A stretch of 64,000 nucleotides of DNA from Serratia nevei (GCF_024160145.1 NZ_JAMYWQ010000010.1:1-64000); one strand, 5' to 3'. Positions 54,608 to 64,000 are shown, counted from the stretch's first letter. Program-made: numbers and translations. Notes: generated from the sequence alone by a model not told the origin.

Positions 54608-54660
54608 TAACCTTTCAGCTACATATCTCTGCCGATAAAAATAATAACCCTGAGGATCTT

Positions 54661-56244
54661 ATGCCCTTGTTTTTCAGTATTGTGCCCATCGTCCTGCTGA
54701 TCTGGATGATGACCAAAAGGAACGGCGTGCCCTCTTACCTCGCCCTGCCGCTGACGGCCGCCGTGGTGTATGCCGTACAGCTCCTGTGGTTCGATGCCTC
54801 GTTGCGGCTGCTGCATGCCAATATCATCACCGCGCTGGTGTCGGCGCTGACGCCGATCACCATCATCGCCGGTGCCATCCTGCTCAACAAACTGATGCAG
54901 GTAAGCGGCGCGGAAAACGTGGTGCGCCGCTGGCTGGAAACCATCAGCCCCAATCCCGTGGCCCAGTTGATGATTATCGGCTGGGCGTTCGCCTTTATGA
55001 TTGAGGGCGCAAGCGGCTTCGGCACACCGGCCGCCATCGCCGCGCCGATTCTGGTCGGGCTGGGCTTCAACCCGCTGCGCGTCGCCCTGCTGACGCTGGT
55101 GATGAACTCGGTGCCGGTCTCCTTCGGCGCCGTGGGCACTCCCACCTGGTTCGGTTTCGCCAATCTCGGCCTGTCGGACGCCAGCCTGCTGGAGATCGGC
55201 CGACAAACCGCGCTGATCCACTTTGTCGCCGGCTTCGTCATCCCGCTGCTGGCGCTGCGCTTTATCGTTTCCTGGCAGGATATCCGCCGCAATCTGCCGT
55301 TTATCCTGCTCAGCGTGCTGAGCTGCACCGTGCCTTATCTGCTGCTGGCCCAGGTGAACTATGAATTCCCGGCGCTGGTCGGCGGCGCGATCGGCCTGGC
55401 GCTGTCGGTGCTGCTGGCGCGCGGCGGCATCGGCCTCGCCCGCAGCGATAACCCGCAAAGCACTGGGCAGGCGGTGCCGTTCTCGCAGGTGGTCAAGGCC
55501 ATGACCCCGACCCTGCTGCTGATTGCTATTCTGATAGTGACGCGCGTCCACCAGCTGGGTCTGAAGGCGCTGCTCAACAACACCGCGCCGCTGTGGCAGG
55601 AAAGCCTCGGCTGGCTCGGGGAGCTGCGCATCAGCCGGGCGCTGATCGTCGAACTGCAGCAGGTGCTGGGCACCTCCGCCGCCGCCGGCTACAAAACGCT
55701 GTATGTCCCGGCGCTGATCCCGTTCCTGCTGGTGGTGCTGCTGTGTATTCCGCTGTTCCGTCTGAATGGCGGCCAGGTGCGGCAAATGTTCAGCGAAGCC
55801 GGCGGGCGCATCGCGCGGCCCTTTATCGCCCTGTTCGGCGCGCTGGTGATGGTCAATCTGATGATGCAGGGCGGCGACAACGCGCCGGTGATCCTGATCG
55901 GTAAAGCGCTGGCGGCGCTGACCGGCGAGAGCTGGCTGCTGTTCTCTTCGTTCCTCGGCGCGCTGGGCTCGTTCTTCTCCGGCTCCAATACCGTCTCGAA
56001 CCTGACCTTCGGCGGCATTCAGCAGTCGATCGCCCAAAGCAGCGGCCTTAACGTCAATCTGACGCTGGCCTTGCAGTCCGTCGGCGGCGCCATGGGCAAC
56101 ATGGTGTGCCTGAACAACATTATCGCGGTGTGTTCGATCCTCGGGATCGGCAACGCCGAAGGCAAAATCATCAGAAAGACCGTGCTGCCGATGCTGGCGT
56201 ACGGCGGGATTGCGGCCGGTATGGCGGCGCTCCTCACGCTCTGA
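54661..56244 (+). CDS. lldP: L-lactate permease
   Basis: LldP imports L-lactate with protons. The 527-residue protein has about twelve to fourteen membrane helices and family stretches such as FAFMIEGASGFGTPAAIAAP, VGTPTWFGFANLGL and FFSGSNTVSNLTFGGIQQ. It is followed after 42 bases by lldD, so the two are likely co-transcribed. The start follows CTGAGGATCTT. Confidence 0.93.
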   Translation: MPLFFSIVPIVLLIWMMTKRNGVPSYLALPLTAAVVYAVQLLWFDASLRLLHANIITALVSALTPITIIAGAILLNKLMQVSGAENVVRRWLETISPNPVAQLMIIGWAFAFMIEGASGFGTPAAIAAPILVGLGFNPLRVALLTLVMNSVPVSFGAVGTPTWFGFANLGLSDASLLEIGRQTALIHFVAGFVIPLLALRFIVSWQDIRRNLPFILLSVLSCTVPYLLLAQVNYEFPALVGGAIGLALSVLLARGGIGLARSDNPQSTGQAVPFSQVVKAMTPTLLLIAILIVTRVHQLGLKALLNNTAPLWQESLGWLGELRISRALIVELQQVLGTSAAAGYKTLYVPALIPFLLVVLLCIPLFRLNGGQVRQMFSEAGGRIARPFIALFGALVMVNLMMQGGDNAPVILIGKALAALTGESWLLFSSFLGALGSFFSGSNTVSNLTFGGIQQSIAQSSGLNVNLTLALQSVGGAMGNMVCLNNIIAVCSILGIGNAEGKIIRKTVLPMLAYGGIAAGMAALLTL

Positions 56245-56286
56245 CTGACCACTCGTTATCGCAAGCAAGACAAGAAGGTAAATACT

Positions 56287-57426
56287 ATGATCATCTCCGC
56301 GTCAACCGACTACCGGGCCGCCGCCCAGGCCAAACTGCCGCCGTTTCTGTTTCACTATATCGACGGCGGGGCCTACGCGGAGCATACGCTGAAGCGCAAT
56401 ACCGCAGACCTGGCCGATATTGCCTTGCGCCAGCGCGTGCTGCGCAATATGTCCGAACTCAGCCTGGAGACCACGCTGTTCGGCGAGCAGCTGGCGATGC
56501 CGGTGGCGCTGGGGCCGGTGGGGTTGACCGGCATGTACGCCCGCCGCGGCGAAGTGCAGGCCGCGCGCGCCGCGGCTAAAAAAGGCATTCCGTTCACGCT
56601 GTCCACCGTGTCGGTCTGCCCGATCGAAGAGGTGGCGCCGGCGATCGATCGGCCGATGTGGTTCCAGCTCTACGTGCTGAAAGATCGCGGCTTTATGCGC
56701 AATGCGCTGGAGCGCGCCAAGGCCGCCGGCGTGAAAACGCTGGTGTTTACCGTCGACATGCCGGTACCGGGCGCCCGTTATCGCGATGCCCACTCGGGGA
56801 TGAGCGGCCCTAACGCCGCCCTGCGCCGCGTGCTGCAGGCGTTTACCCATCCGCAGTGGGCCTGGGATGTCGGCCTGCTCGGCAAGCCGCACGATCTGGG
56901 CAACGTCTCGGCCTACCGCGGCAAACCTACCAGCCTGGAAGACTACATCGGCTGGCTGGGCGCCAACTTCGATCCGTCGATTTCCTGGAAAGATCTGGAG
57001 TGGATCCGCGAATTCTGGGACGGCCCGATGATCATCAAAGGCATTCTGGATCCGGAGGACGCCAAAGACGCGGTGCGCTTCGGCGCCGACGGCCTCATCG
57101 TCTCCAACCACGGCGGCCGCCAGCTGGACGGCGTGCTGTCGACCGCGCGCGCCATGCCGGCGATCGCCGACGCGGTGAAAGGCGACATCACCCTGTTGGC
57201 CGACTCCGGCATCCGCAGCGGCCTGGACGTGGTGCGCATGATCGCCCTGGGCGCCGACAGCGTGCTGCTGGGGCGCGCCTTCGTCTATGCGCTGGCGGCG
57301 GCCGGCGAAGCCGGGGTGGCCAACTTGCTGGATCTGATCGACAAGGAAATGCGCGTCGCCATGACGCTCACCGGCGCGAAAACCATCGCGGAGATCAACG
57401 CCGGATCGCTGGTCAGAAACGCCTGA
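56287..57426 (+). CDS. lldD: FMN-dependent L-lactate dehydrogenase
   Basis: LldD oxidises L-lactate to pyruvate and passes electrons to the respiratory quinones at the inner membrane. The 379-residue protein has the alpha-hydroxy-acid oxidase fold, with [14 protein letters not shown] near the start, [20 protein letters not shown], and the FMN/substrate motif [15 protein letters not shown], in which the His is the catalytic base. It is slightly shorter than E. coli LldD (396). It forms an operon with lldP. Confidence 0.95.
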   Translation: MIISASTDYRAAAQAKLPPFLFHYIDGGAYAEHTLKRNTADLADIALRQRVLRNMSELSLETTLFGEQLAMPVALGPVGLTGMYARRGEVQAARAAAKKGIPFTLSTVSVCPIEEVAPAIDRPMWFQLYVLKDRGFMRNALERAKAAGVKTLVFTVDMPVPGARYRDAHSGMSGPNAALRRVLQAFTHPQWAWDVGLLGKPHDLGNVSAYRGKPTSLEDYIGWLGANFDPSISWKDLEWIREFWDGPMIIKGILDPEDAKDAVRFGADGLIVSNHGGRQLDGVLSTARAMPAIADAVKGDITLLADSGIRSGLDVVRMIALGADSVLLGRAFVYALAAAGEAGVANLLDLIDKEMRVAMTLTGAKTIAEINAGSLVRNA

Positions 57427-57427
57427 C

Positions 57428-58237
57428 TCAAAGCGGCTGCACGCCTTCCGGGTAGGTGTTGTAGCTCATCTTGCTAATGAAGGCCCCGGCCGGTGACACC
57501 AACACCCGGCCGGCGGCGTCCAGCCCGAGGAAGGTGCCGGTACAGCGCCCGGAAATAAAGTCGAAGAAGAACACCGAGCACACCGGGATAATCTTTTCCC
57601 GGAAGGTGAACAAGAACATCTCGTCCTCAAACTTGTAGTAAGTGGCGTAGTCCATGTCGCCGTGGCCGAACTGCTCGCCGCGCAGGTTTTGCCAGGCGTA
57701 GCGCTCGGTGTTGACGTAGAAATGTTCGTAATAGTGGTTGGGGCTGTAGACGTTCAGCGTGCGATAGCCGATCAGCTCGCGGGTCAGATGCGGCACGACG
57801 CCGCCCGGCGTGACGCCGGCAATCCGGCCGACGTGGAAGCTTTGCCTGAGGCGCGAGCCCTTTTCCACCGTCTGTTCGGGCAACAGCGTGCTGCGTACCA
57901 GCAGCGCCCGGCCGCTGTCGCGGTTGAGCACCAGCGTCAGGCACTCGTTGCCCGGCGACTGCAGCGGAATATTGAAAAAATAGCGCGCGGCGGAGGTTTG
58001 CACCTCTTCGTAGGCGTCCTCACCGCTCTCCCCACCCCAGGCCCACAGCACCCGCTGCCGGTCGGCGCTGAAGCGCAGCGTGATTTCCCCTCCGTCTTCA
58101 AAGGCGATCTGCAGCGTTTTACTGCGCCAGTCCTGGGTGCCCGGCAGCCGGTTAGTGTCGATACCGCGCGCGAAATCGTCGTAATTCTTCCAGTCCGGCT
58201 CGGCATTTTGATTCAGTACGGATTGTTCTGCTGACAT
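57428..58237 (-). CDS. moaF: MoaF-like protein
   Basis: This 269-residue protein matches the MoaF family, named for a Klebsiella gene linked with moa functions and monoamine metabolism; its biochemical role is not established. Both halves are present: an N-terminal domain (TLQIAFEDGGEITLRFSADR) and a C-terminal domain (DYATYYKFEDEMFLFTFREK). It is downstream of an MFS transporter gene by 36 bases and convergent with lldD. Confidence 0.78.
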   Translation of the reverse strand: MSAEQSVLNQNAEPDWKNYDDFARGIDTNRLPGTQDWRSKTLQIAFEDGGEITLRFSADRQRVLWAWGGESGEDAYEEVQTSAARYFFNIPLQSPGNECLTLVLNRDSGRALLVRSTLLPEQTVEKGSRLRQSFHVGRIAGVTPGGVVPHLTRELIGYRTLNVYSPNHYYEHFYVNTERYAWQNLRGEQFGHGDMDYATYYKFEDEMFLFTFREKIIPVCSVFFFDFISGRCTGTFLGLDAAGRVLVSPAGAFISKMSYNTYPEGVQPL

Positions 58238-58273
58238 CTTCGCTCTCCTTGATTGAATGGGATGAAAACCGCC

Positions 58274-59539
58274 TCAGACGTCGGCGACGCCCGCAGTTTT
58301 CACCGCTCTGCGGCTCACCACCGCGGGGGCGGTTTCATCGAGAAAACAACTCAGCACGCCGGCGCACACGGCGCCCGCGGCCGCCAGCCACATCACGCTG
58401 ACCAGCCCGTAGCGATCGGCGATCAGCCCGGCGATAAACGGCGCCAGACAGCCGCCAATCACCTCGCCAATCCCCATCACCAGCCCCAACGCGGTCGCGA
58501 TGCGGGCCGGCGATACCGTTTCCGACGGGATGGTGGCCATAAACAGCGTGAAGCAGCCAAGGCCGGTATAAGACAGGAACACCAGCACGCCCAGCAGCCA
58601 CGGGTTATCGACGTAGCTCAGGAACAGCGGGCAGCACACCGCCAGCAGCGAAAAGAAGATCAGCGTCGGCTTGCGGCCGAGGCGATCGGAAATCGCCGGC
58701 ACCGCCACGCCCCAGAACACCCAGGCGGCGCCGATGGCGCTCATGATGCCGCCCATCGTGCCTTCGCCGAAGCCGCGGTCGGTCACCAAAAAGTTGGGGG
58801 TGAAGGTAATGATGATCATGAACCAGGTGACGAACACGCAGGAAATCAGAATGCACAGCGCTACATTCTTGATTTTAAACAGCTCGCCGTAAGCGGCTTT
58901 GTTCGCCGCCTTGCCGGCCGCCGGCGCGGCGCTGAAAGCGGGATCCTTCTTGCCGTTCACATAGCGATAGATCAGCCACGCCAGAATGATGCCCGGCACG
59001 GCGGTCAGATGAAACGCCATGCTCCAGCCCCATTTCTGCGCCAGATAGATAATCAGCGGCGGCGCGATAATCCCCCCCAACAGCCCCGGTGCCGCCCCTT
59101 GGATCAGCCCCATATTGAAGCCACGGCGCTGCGGCTGCGATTTTTCCACCATCAGCGATTGCGCGATCGGCAGCACCGGCCCTTCGGCGATCCCCATCAG
59201 CGCGCGGAAGATCAATAACATGGCAAAGCCGCTGACCAGCCCCGACAGCGCGGAGAACAGCGAAAACACCAAGATCGACAGGATCAGCATCGGTTTACGG
59301 ATATTAAAGCGATCGGCAATCGCCCCCAGCCCCGCGCCGGACAGCGCCCAGGTCAATGCCAGCACCGCCGACAGCGTGCCAAGATGCACGTTGCTCAGCT
59401 TCAAATCGGCGGCGATCATCGGAAACAGGAAAGAGATAGTCAGGCGATCGACGAACACGCAGCCGAACACGAAGAATAAAATAATCAGCAATCGGTTCTC
59501 TTCGCTCAATCGCGAGCGCTGCCCTGGCGAGTTATTCAT
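58274..59539 (-). CDS. MFS transporter (anion:cation symporter-like)
   Basis: This 421-residue protein has about twelve membrane helices and MFS motifs (GAGLGAIADRFNIRKPMLIL; RALMGIAEGPVLPIAQSLMV) close to the ACS family, which carries organic anions such as hexuronates and aromatic acids. It forms a probable operon with the MoaF-like gene. A perfect 16-base palindrome lies just upstream of its start. Confidence 0.86.
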   Translation of the reverse strand: MNNSPGQRSRLSEENRLLIILFFVFGCVFVDRLTISFLFPMIAADLKLSNVHLGTLSAVLALTWALSGAGLGAIADRFNIRKPMLILSILVFSLFSALSGLVSGFAMLLIFRALMGIAEGPVLPIAQSLMVEKSQPQRRGFNMGLIQGAAPGLLGGIIAPPLIIYLAQKWGWSMAFHLTAVPGIILAWLIYRYVNGKKDPAFSAAPAAGKAANKAAYGELFKIKNVALCILISCVFVTWFMIIITFTPNFLVTDRGFGEGTMGGIMSAIGAAWVFWGVAVPAISDRLGRKPTLIFFSLLAVCCPLFLSYVDNPWLLGVLVFLSYTGLGCFTLFMATIPSETVSPARIATALGLVMGIGEVIGGCLAPFIAGLIADRYGLVSVMWLAAAGAVCAGVLSCFLDETAPAVVSRRAVKTAGVADV

Positions 59540-59552
59540 AGCGTCATTGGTC

Positions 59553-59568
59553 CATAAGTTAACTTATG
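59553..59568. promoter_or_regulatory. Perfect palindrome upstream of the MFS/MoaF operon
   Basis: CATAAGTTAACTTATG is a perfect 16-base palindrome 13 bases before the MFS start codon. Its form suits a dimeric repressor operator. The rest of the 59569-60193 gap is AT-rich without a supported gene. Confidence 0.5.
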
Positions 59569-60193
59569 AATGGCGAGCGGCCATGGCATAAGTCGATTAA
59601 GCGCTCGGCCAGGAGAAACATTGGCCATCGGTCACGATAACAACTCATTAACATATTAACGATATAAACTTATCTCAAGTAACGGGCATGTCAAACGACC
59701 GTTGAAAACGACGACGGGGTGGCAAATCAGGTATTTTTCACAGAGCGCGAATGACATGAAAATAAATCAACATTATGTTTTTACTGATTTAAATAAAATT
59801 ACCCAGCACTTTTTAATTTTATCGAAAAAGCCAAAATGCCGTGTTTTATAAACAGGTTAATAAATAAGACTTAATATTTACTTATAAATGGACGGTATTT
59901 CCCTTTTCATCAGCCGCATTGCCCCACCCGCTTTATTATTTGAATCCGTTTGCTTTATATCGGCCATGACAATAACGATTAACTCCATTGTGTTAATCAA
60001 TAATCACGCAATGACATTATCAATGCTGAATAATAATAAAAGCGCAGGCCGTGACGGGAATCACAAACAGAATGCCCTTTAGCGCCCTGTGAGGGGGTTA
60101 TTACCGGTGCGGCTAGCTTATGCCAACTCGATCCAACCCCGGATGGAAGAACGGCGGCATGATAAGCGGCAGGTAACCAGCAAGGAGATGAAC

Positions 60194-60625
60194 ATGACGA
60201 CAGCACTGACAAAAGCCGGTTTCTGGCGCAAAACCGCCGACTCTTCATCGCTGCCTGAGCCACGCGTGCTGATTCGGGTCTACGTTGGCGAAGGCGAAAT
60301 CGATCGCACCATCGCGTTTTACGAGCAGCTGCACGGCGTAACGGCGGACATGCGCTTCGATTTTCCCGAGCATCGGCTGGTATTGGCGGCGGTAGGGCCG
60401 TTTCTGATCCTGGAGGGGGCGGAAGAGCAATTGCGCCCTTTCCGCAGCACCGTCGGCACGCTGCTGGTCGATGACATTTATCCCTACCACCAGCGGCTGC
60501 TGGCCGCCGGAGCCGAGATTTTCTTCGGCCCGGTGGCGGTGCCCACCGGCGCCTGTTTCAATGCGCGCCTGCCGGACGGCACGACTGTCGAGTACGTGCA
60601 TCACCGGCCGCGTGCAGACGAATAA
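60194..60625 (+). CDS. VOC-superfamily (glyoxalase/bleomycin-resistance-like) protein
   Basis: This 143-residue protein has the beta-alpha-beta-beta-beta pattern of the vicinal-oxygen-chelate fold (VLIRVYVGEGEIDRTIAFYE, then LPDGTTVEYVHH at the end). The substrate is unknown. ATG 60194 has a six-base spacing to AAGGAG (60182-60187); ATG 60188 is too close. It is convergent with the BCCT transporter gene. Confidence 0.8.
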   Translation: MTTALTKAGFWRKTADSSSLPEPRVLIRVYVGEGEIDRTIAFYEQLHGVTADMRFDFPEHRLVLAAVGPFLILEGAEEQLRPFRSTVGTLLVDDIYPYHQRLLAAGAEIFFGPVAVPTGACFNARLPDGTTVEYVHHRPRADE

Positions 60626-60631
60626 ACCGCC

Positions 60632-62176
60632 TCAGGGCAGCACCGGCTTCATGGCGTAACGACACAGATCCTTGCGCAGGCTGACCATGTACAGCACGAT
60701 CACCGCCGAGAACGGCAGGCCACACAGCACCACCGCCGTCTGCATCGCGCTGAAACTGCCGGCATACAGCAGGCCAGCGCATACCAGCGTAGTCACCGCC
60801 GCCCAGAATACCCGCAGCCAGGCCGGCGCGTCATCATGGGCGGAACCGCCCTGGCAGGAGAGGTTCGCTATCATCAGCGTGCCGGAATCGACCGGCGTCA
60901 GGAACAGCACGAAGCTTATCACCACCACAAAGCCGGCGGTCAGCTGGGTATAGGGCAAGTATTCGAACAGCTTGAACACCGCCATCGGCGGATCGCTTTG
61001 CGCCACCTGCCCCAGGATCGCCTGTCCGCCTTCCAGCACCAGGCTGATGGCGGTATTGCCGAAGATCGACAGCCAGGCCAGCGTGAAGCCCAGCGGGATC
61101 AGCAGCACGCCGAAAATCAGTTCGCGAATGGTACGCCCTTTGGAAATGCGCGCGATGAACAGCCCGACGAACGGCGCCCACGCCACCCACCAGGCCCAGT
61201 AGAACAGCGTCCAGGCGCCCTGCCACTGGCGCGCCTTGCCGTACAGATACATGTCGAAGCTGCGGCTGACCAGCGAGGTAAGATAATCGCCGAGGTTCTG
61301 CAACATGCCGTTGAGCAGGTTCAGCGTCGGCCCGGCCAGAAACACGAACAGCAGCAACAGGCACAGGAAGCCGACGTTGATGTTCGACAGCATGGCGATG
61401 CCCTTCTCGACGCCGGTGACCGCCGCCAGCGTGGCCACCACCATCATCACCACAATCAGGGCCAGCAACACGCCGGTGCTTTGCGGAATATCGAACAGAT
61501 AAAACAGCCCCGAGTTCACCAGCAGCGCGCCGATCCCCAGGTTGGTTACCATCGAGATCACCGTCACCAGAATGCCGAAACTGTCCACCAGATGGCCGAC
61601 GCCGCCGTGGGTGCGCTCACCGAAGATCGGGTACAGCGCAGAACGCAGCGCCAGCGGCAGACCGCGACAATAGGCGAAATAGGCCAGCGCGGTGGCGATC
61701 AGCGCATACAGCGCCCAGCCGTGCAGCCCCCAGTGCAAAAAGGTCAGCGCCATCGCCTGTCGCGCCGCCTGCACGGTGCCGCCGCTGCCTTCCGGTGGTG
61801 ACAGGAAGTGGTCCAGCGGTTCATAGGCGCCGTAGTACACCAGCGCAATGCCGATGCCCGACGAGAACAGCATCGCCACCCACGAGGGATAGCTGAACTG
61901 CGGCGGTTCATCATCCTGGCTGAGGCGAATAGGGCCGAAGCGCGACAGCGCCAGCCAGAAGACGAACGCCATGCAGGCGACCATCAATAACATGTAGTAC
62001 CAACCGAACACGTCGGCGACCCAGCTTTGCGCGGCGTTCAGCCACAGTTTGCTGGCGGAGGGAAACAGCACGACCAGCGATCCCAGCAGCAGGATCACCG
62101 CCGCTGAGCCGAAAAATACCGGAGCGTTCAATCTGATAGGTTCTTTATCAAGCGATGGGGGATTTTTCACTGTCAT
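60632..62176 (-). CDS. BCCT-family transporter (BetT-like, short form)
   Basis: This 514-residue protein is a betaine/choline/carnitine transporter with twelve helices. Family motifs include VAMLFSSGIGIALVYYGAYEPLDHF, here split over residues about 135-160, and FYWAWWVAWAPFVGLFIARI. It lacks the long cytoplasmic C-terminal tail of E. coli BetT (677). It diverges from betI and shares an operator-like inverted repeat with it, so choline or betaine uptake is likely. Confidence 0.88.
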   Translation of the reverse strand: MTVKNPPSLDKEPIRLNAPVFFGSAAVILLLGSLVVLFPSASKLWLNAAQSWVADVFGWYYMLLMVACMAFVFWLALSRFGPIRLSQDDEPPQFSYPSWVAMLFSSGIGIALVYYGAYEPLDHFLSPPEGSGGTVQAARQAMALTFLHWGLHGWALYALIATALAYFAYCRGLPLALRSALYPIFGERTHGGVGHLVDSFGILVTVISMVTNLGIGALLVNSGLFYLFDIPQSTGVLLALIVVMMVVATLAAVTGVEKGIAMLSNINVGFLCLLLLFVFLAGPTLNLLNGMLQNLGDYLTSLVSRSFDMYLYGKARQWQGAWTLFYWAWWVAWAPFVGLFIARISKGRTIRELIFGVLLIPLGFTLAWLSIFGNTAISLVLEGGQAILGQVAQSDPPMAVFKLFEYLPYTQLTAGFVVVISFVLFLTPVDSGTLMIANLSCQGGSAHDDAPAWLRVFWAAVTTLVCAGLLYAGSFSAMQTAVVLCGLPFSAVIVLYMVSLRKDLCRYAMKPVLP

Positions 62177-62273
62177 TGGCAGGCTTCCATGGTGCGAAAG
62201 ACAGACGATTTCAATGCAACTTTTAGTTAACATTTTATCGTCATTTATTTGACATTTTTGCAGCATATAGAGT

Positions 62274-62295
62274 ATTGATTGACCGTTCAATCAAT
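62274..62295. promoter_or_regulatory. BetI operator between the BCCT transporter gene and betI
   Basis: A perfect inverted repeat ATTGATTGA-CCGT-TCAATCAAT lies between the divergent genes and resembles the E. coli bet operator. It is placed to repress both genes. Confidence 0.75.
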
Positions 62296-62334
62296 CAAAT
62301 CCAAAGTGTGATTGGCCTATCAGTTGAGGAAAAT

Positions 62335-62931
62335 ATGTACCGCAGAGACATTCCGGAGCAGCGTAAGGAGCAGTTGATTAACGCCGCCTTCGAGACCATT
62401 AACGTCGTCGGGCTGGCCGGCGTCACCCTGTCTCAGGTGGCGAAAGAGGCCGGGCTGTCGACCGGCATCGTCAGCCACTATTTTGGCGATAAAGAGGGGT
62501 TGCTCAGCGCCACCATGCGCAAAATCCTGCGCGATCTGCGCGATGCGGTGGCCGAGTGCCGCGCGCAGGCGGCCGGCGACAGCCAGTCACAGCTGTTCGC
62601 CATTATCCAGGGCAACTTCCACCCCAGCCAAACCAACGCCGTGTCCATGCGCGCCTGGCTCGACTTCTGGGCCGCCAGCATGCACCAGCCGGTGCTGCGC
62701 CGCCTGCAGCGCGCCAACGACAGGCGACTCTATTCCAACATTTGCTGCCAGTTCCGCCGCGAGCTGCCGCTGCCGCAGGCGCGCGACGCCGCACGCGGGC
62801 TGGCGGCAATGATCGATGGGCTCTGGCTGCGCGGCAGCCTGGCCGGCGACGAGACAGACCTGAAGCAGGACTGCCGCATCGCCTGCGACTACGTGGCGCA
62901 GCGGCTCAATGCTGTTCAGCCGCTGGGGTAA
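62335..62931 (+). CDS. betI: TetR-family choline-responsive repressor BetI
   Basis: BetI represses choline-betaine genes until choline is present. The start at 62335 (MYRRDIPEQRKEQLINAAFE) gives 198 residues, typical of the family; the helix-turn-helix is LSQVAKEAGLSTGIVSHYFG. It diverges from the BCCT transporter gene. The expected betB and betA genes do not follow; an ABC exporter gene lies in the opposite direction 9 bases away. Confidence 0.92.
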   Translation: MYRRDIPEQRKEQLINAAFETINVVGLAGVTLSQVAKEAGLSTGIVSHYFGDKEGLLSATMRKILRDLRDAVAECRAQAAGDSQSQLFAIIQGNFHPSQTNAVSMRAWLDFWAASMHQPVLRRLQRANDRRLYSNICCQFRRELPLPQARDAARGLAAMIDGLWLRGSLAGDETDLKQDCRIACDYVAQRLNAVQPLG

Positions 62932-62940
62932 ACGGCCCCG

Positions 62941-64000
62941 TCAGCGCGATTCCTGCTCTTCGCTGTACTGGGTTTGCCACATCGCGGCGTAGCGGCCGTT
63001 CGCGGCCAGCAGCGCCTCGTGCCCTCCGCGCTCGACGATCTCCCCCGCCTCCAGCACGATGATCTCATCGGCGTCCACCACGGTGGAGAGCCGGTGGGCG
63101 ATCACCAGCGTGGTGTGGTTGCGGCTCACCTCGCGCAGGTGCCCCTGGATTTCACGTTCGGTCTGGGTATCCAGCGCGCTGGTCGCCTCGTCAAACACCA
63201 GGATGGCCGGATTTTTCAGGATGGTGCGCGCGATCGCCACCCGCTGCTTTTCACCGCCCGACAGCTTCAGCCCGCGCTCACCCACCCGGGTGTCGTAACC
63301 GTCGGGCAGACCGACGATAAAATCATGGATATGCGCCAGCCGCGCCGCCCGCTCGATGTCTTCATCGCTGGAACCGGTTTTGCCGTAGCCGATGTTGTAG
63401 CGCAGCGTATCGTTGAACAGCACCGTATCCTGCGGCACGATGCCGATCGCCTGCCGCAGGCTGGCCTGGGTCAGTTGGCGAATGTCCTGGCCGTCGAGAG
63501 TAATGGCGCCGTCCTGCACGTCGTAGAAGCGGAACAGCAGGCGCGACAGCGTGGACTTGCCCGCGCCGGAGGCGCCGACCACCGCCACCGTGTGGCCCGC
63601 CGGAATGGTAAAACTCACCTGCTTGAGGATCGGCCGGCGCGTGTCGTAACCGAAGCTGACCGCATCGAACCGCACTTCGCCGCGATCGAGGCGCAGCGGC
63701 TGCGCATCCGGGCTATCAACAATTTCACGCTTTTCCTGCAGCAGATCGAACATGTTCTCCATGTCGATCAGCGCCTGGCGCACCTCGGCGTAAATAAAAC
63801 CGAAGAAGTTCAGCGGCTGATACAGCTGCAGCAGATAGGCGTTGACCAGTACGAAGTCGCCGACCGTCATCGTCCCCTGCGTAATGCCCCGCGCCGCCAT
63901 GGCCATCATCACGATCAGCCCGATCGAAATAATGGCGGTTTGCCCCAGGTTGATCGCCGTAAAACTGAATTGGTTCTTGATGGCGGCGTATTCGTACAGC
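62941..64000 (-). CDS. ABC exporter (AtmA/HMT1-like), C-terminal part, partial
   Basis: The frame is open to the window end, so only the last 350 or so residues are visible: membrane helices, then an ATPase with VVGASGAGKST, LSGGEKQRVAIARTI and ILVFDEATSALD. The FGFIYAEVRQALIDMENMF linker is typical of the HMT1/AtmA group of heavy-metal or glutathione-conjugate transporters. The N-terminal half lies beyond the window. It is convergent with betI. Confidence 0.85.
   Translation of the reverse strand, partial: LYEYAAIKNQFSFTAINLGQTAIISIGLIVMMAMAARGITQGTMTVGDFVLVNAYLLQLYQPLNFFGFIYAEVRQALIDMENMFDLLQEKREIVDSPDAQPLRLDRGEVRFDAVSFGYDTRRPILKQVSFTIPAGHTVAVVGASGAGKSTLSRLLFRFYDVQDGAITLDGQDIRQLTQASLRQAIGIVPQDTVLFNDTLRYNIGYGKTGSSDEDIERAARLAHIHDFIVGLPDGYDTRVGERGLKLSGGEKQRVAIARTILKNPAILVFDEATSALDTQTEREIQGHLREVSRNHTTLVIAHRLSTVVDADEIIVLEAGEIVERGGHEALLAANGRYAAMWQTQYSEEQESR

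Noticed and set aside
54619-56268. 549-codon minus-strand open frame opposite lldP
   Set aside because: Shadow of the clear lactate permease gene; the product is low-complexity Gln/Arg/His-rich.
59888-60082. Open frame of 64 codons in the gap before the VOC gene
   Set aside because: AT-rich random-looking sequence with no ribosome-binding site; not supported as a gene.

Overview
This 64 kb window looks like a chromosomal segment of a Serratia species, probably of the S. marcescens group. That is an inference from high GC coding sequence, E. coli-like gene order (thyA-lgt-ptsP-rppH-mutH-ygdQ-ygdR-tas-lplT-aas-Omr sRNA-bisC/galR-lysA-lysR) and enterobacterial protein sequences; no database was searched. 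The left edge cuts an IS3/IS150-type insertion sequence and the right edge cuts an ABC exporter gene.

Layout. (1) 1-19 kb is conserved core: thymidylate synthase, lipoprotein and phospholipid maintenance (lgt, lplT-aas), PtsP and RppH, a 0.7 kb intergenic region with DnaA boxes at the position of E. coli DARS2, mutH, the OmrA/OmrB-type sRNA (one copy), galR, and lysA/lysR. A HigBA-type toxin-antitoxin pair sits between galR and lysA; its toxin is cut by an in-frame stop. (2) 19-31 kb is accessory metabolism: a LysR regulator, a periplasmic metallo-beta-lactamase-fold protein with altered ligands, a DsbA-family protein, an SbmA/YddA-type ABC protein, and an aga/gat-like cluster (DeoR regulator, KbaZ/GatZ-like protein, mannose-family PTS IIB-IIC-IID-IIA) without the catalytic KbaY/GatY aldolase. 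NimT/CynX-type transport and two tiny genes, one YmiA-like, follow. (3) 31-42.4 kb holds a YojI-type exporter and then a chaperone-usher fimbrial island: two FimB/FimE-type recombinases at its ends, two LuxR-type regulators, and pilin, chaperone, usher, adhesin and minor pilin genes. In front of the pilin gene is a roughly 300 bp segment bounded by imperfect inverted repeats. It carries a promoter pointing away from the pilin gene, so it looks like a fimS-type phase switch assembled in the OFF orientation.

(4) 42.8-53 kb holds the most unusual locus: a tightly packed minus-strand operon that starts with a 67-residue double-glycine-leader peptide with four cysteines. It continues with a membrane-anchored thioredoxin-fold protein (CxxC), an LpxL/HtrB-like acyltransferase, a C39 peptidase-ABC exporter, MacA-like and MacB-like proteins, a TolC-type lipoprotein, a stand-alone ketosynthase and an acyl carrier protein. 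I infer a secreted, disulfide-bonded and possibly fatty-acylated ribosomal peptide, such as a microcin.

(5) 53-64 kb carries a LysR regulator, lldP-lldD for L-lactate use, a MoaF-like protein with an MFS transporter, a VOC-family protein, a BCCT (BetT-like) transporter divergent from betI with no betBA beside them, and the start of an ABC exporter.
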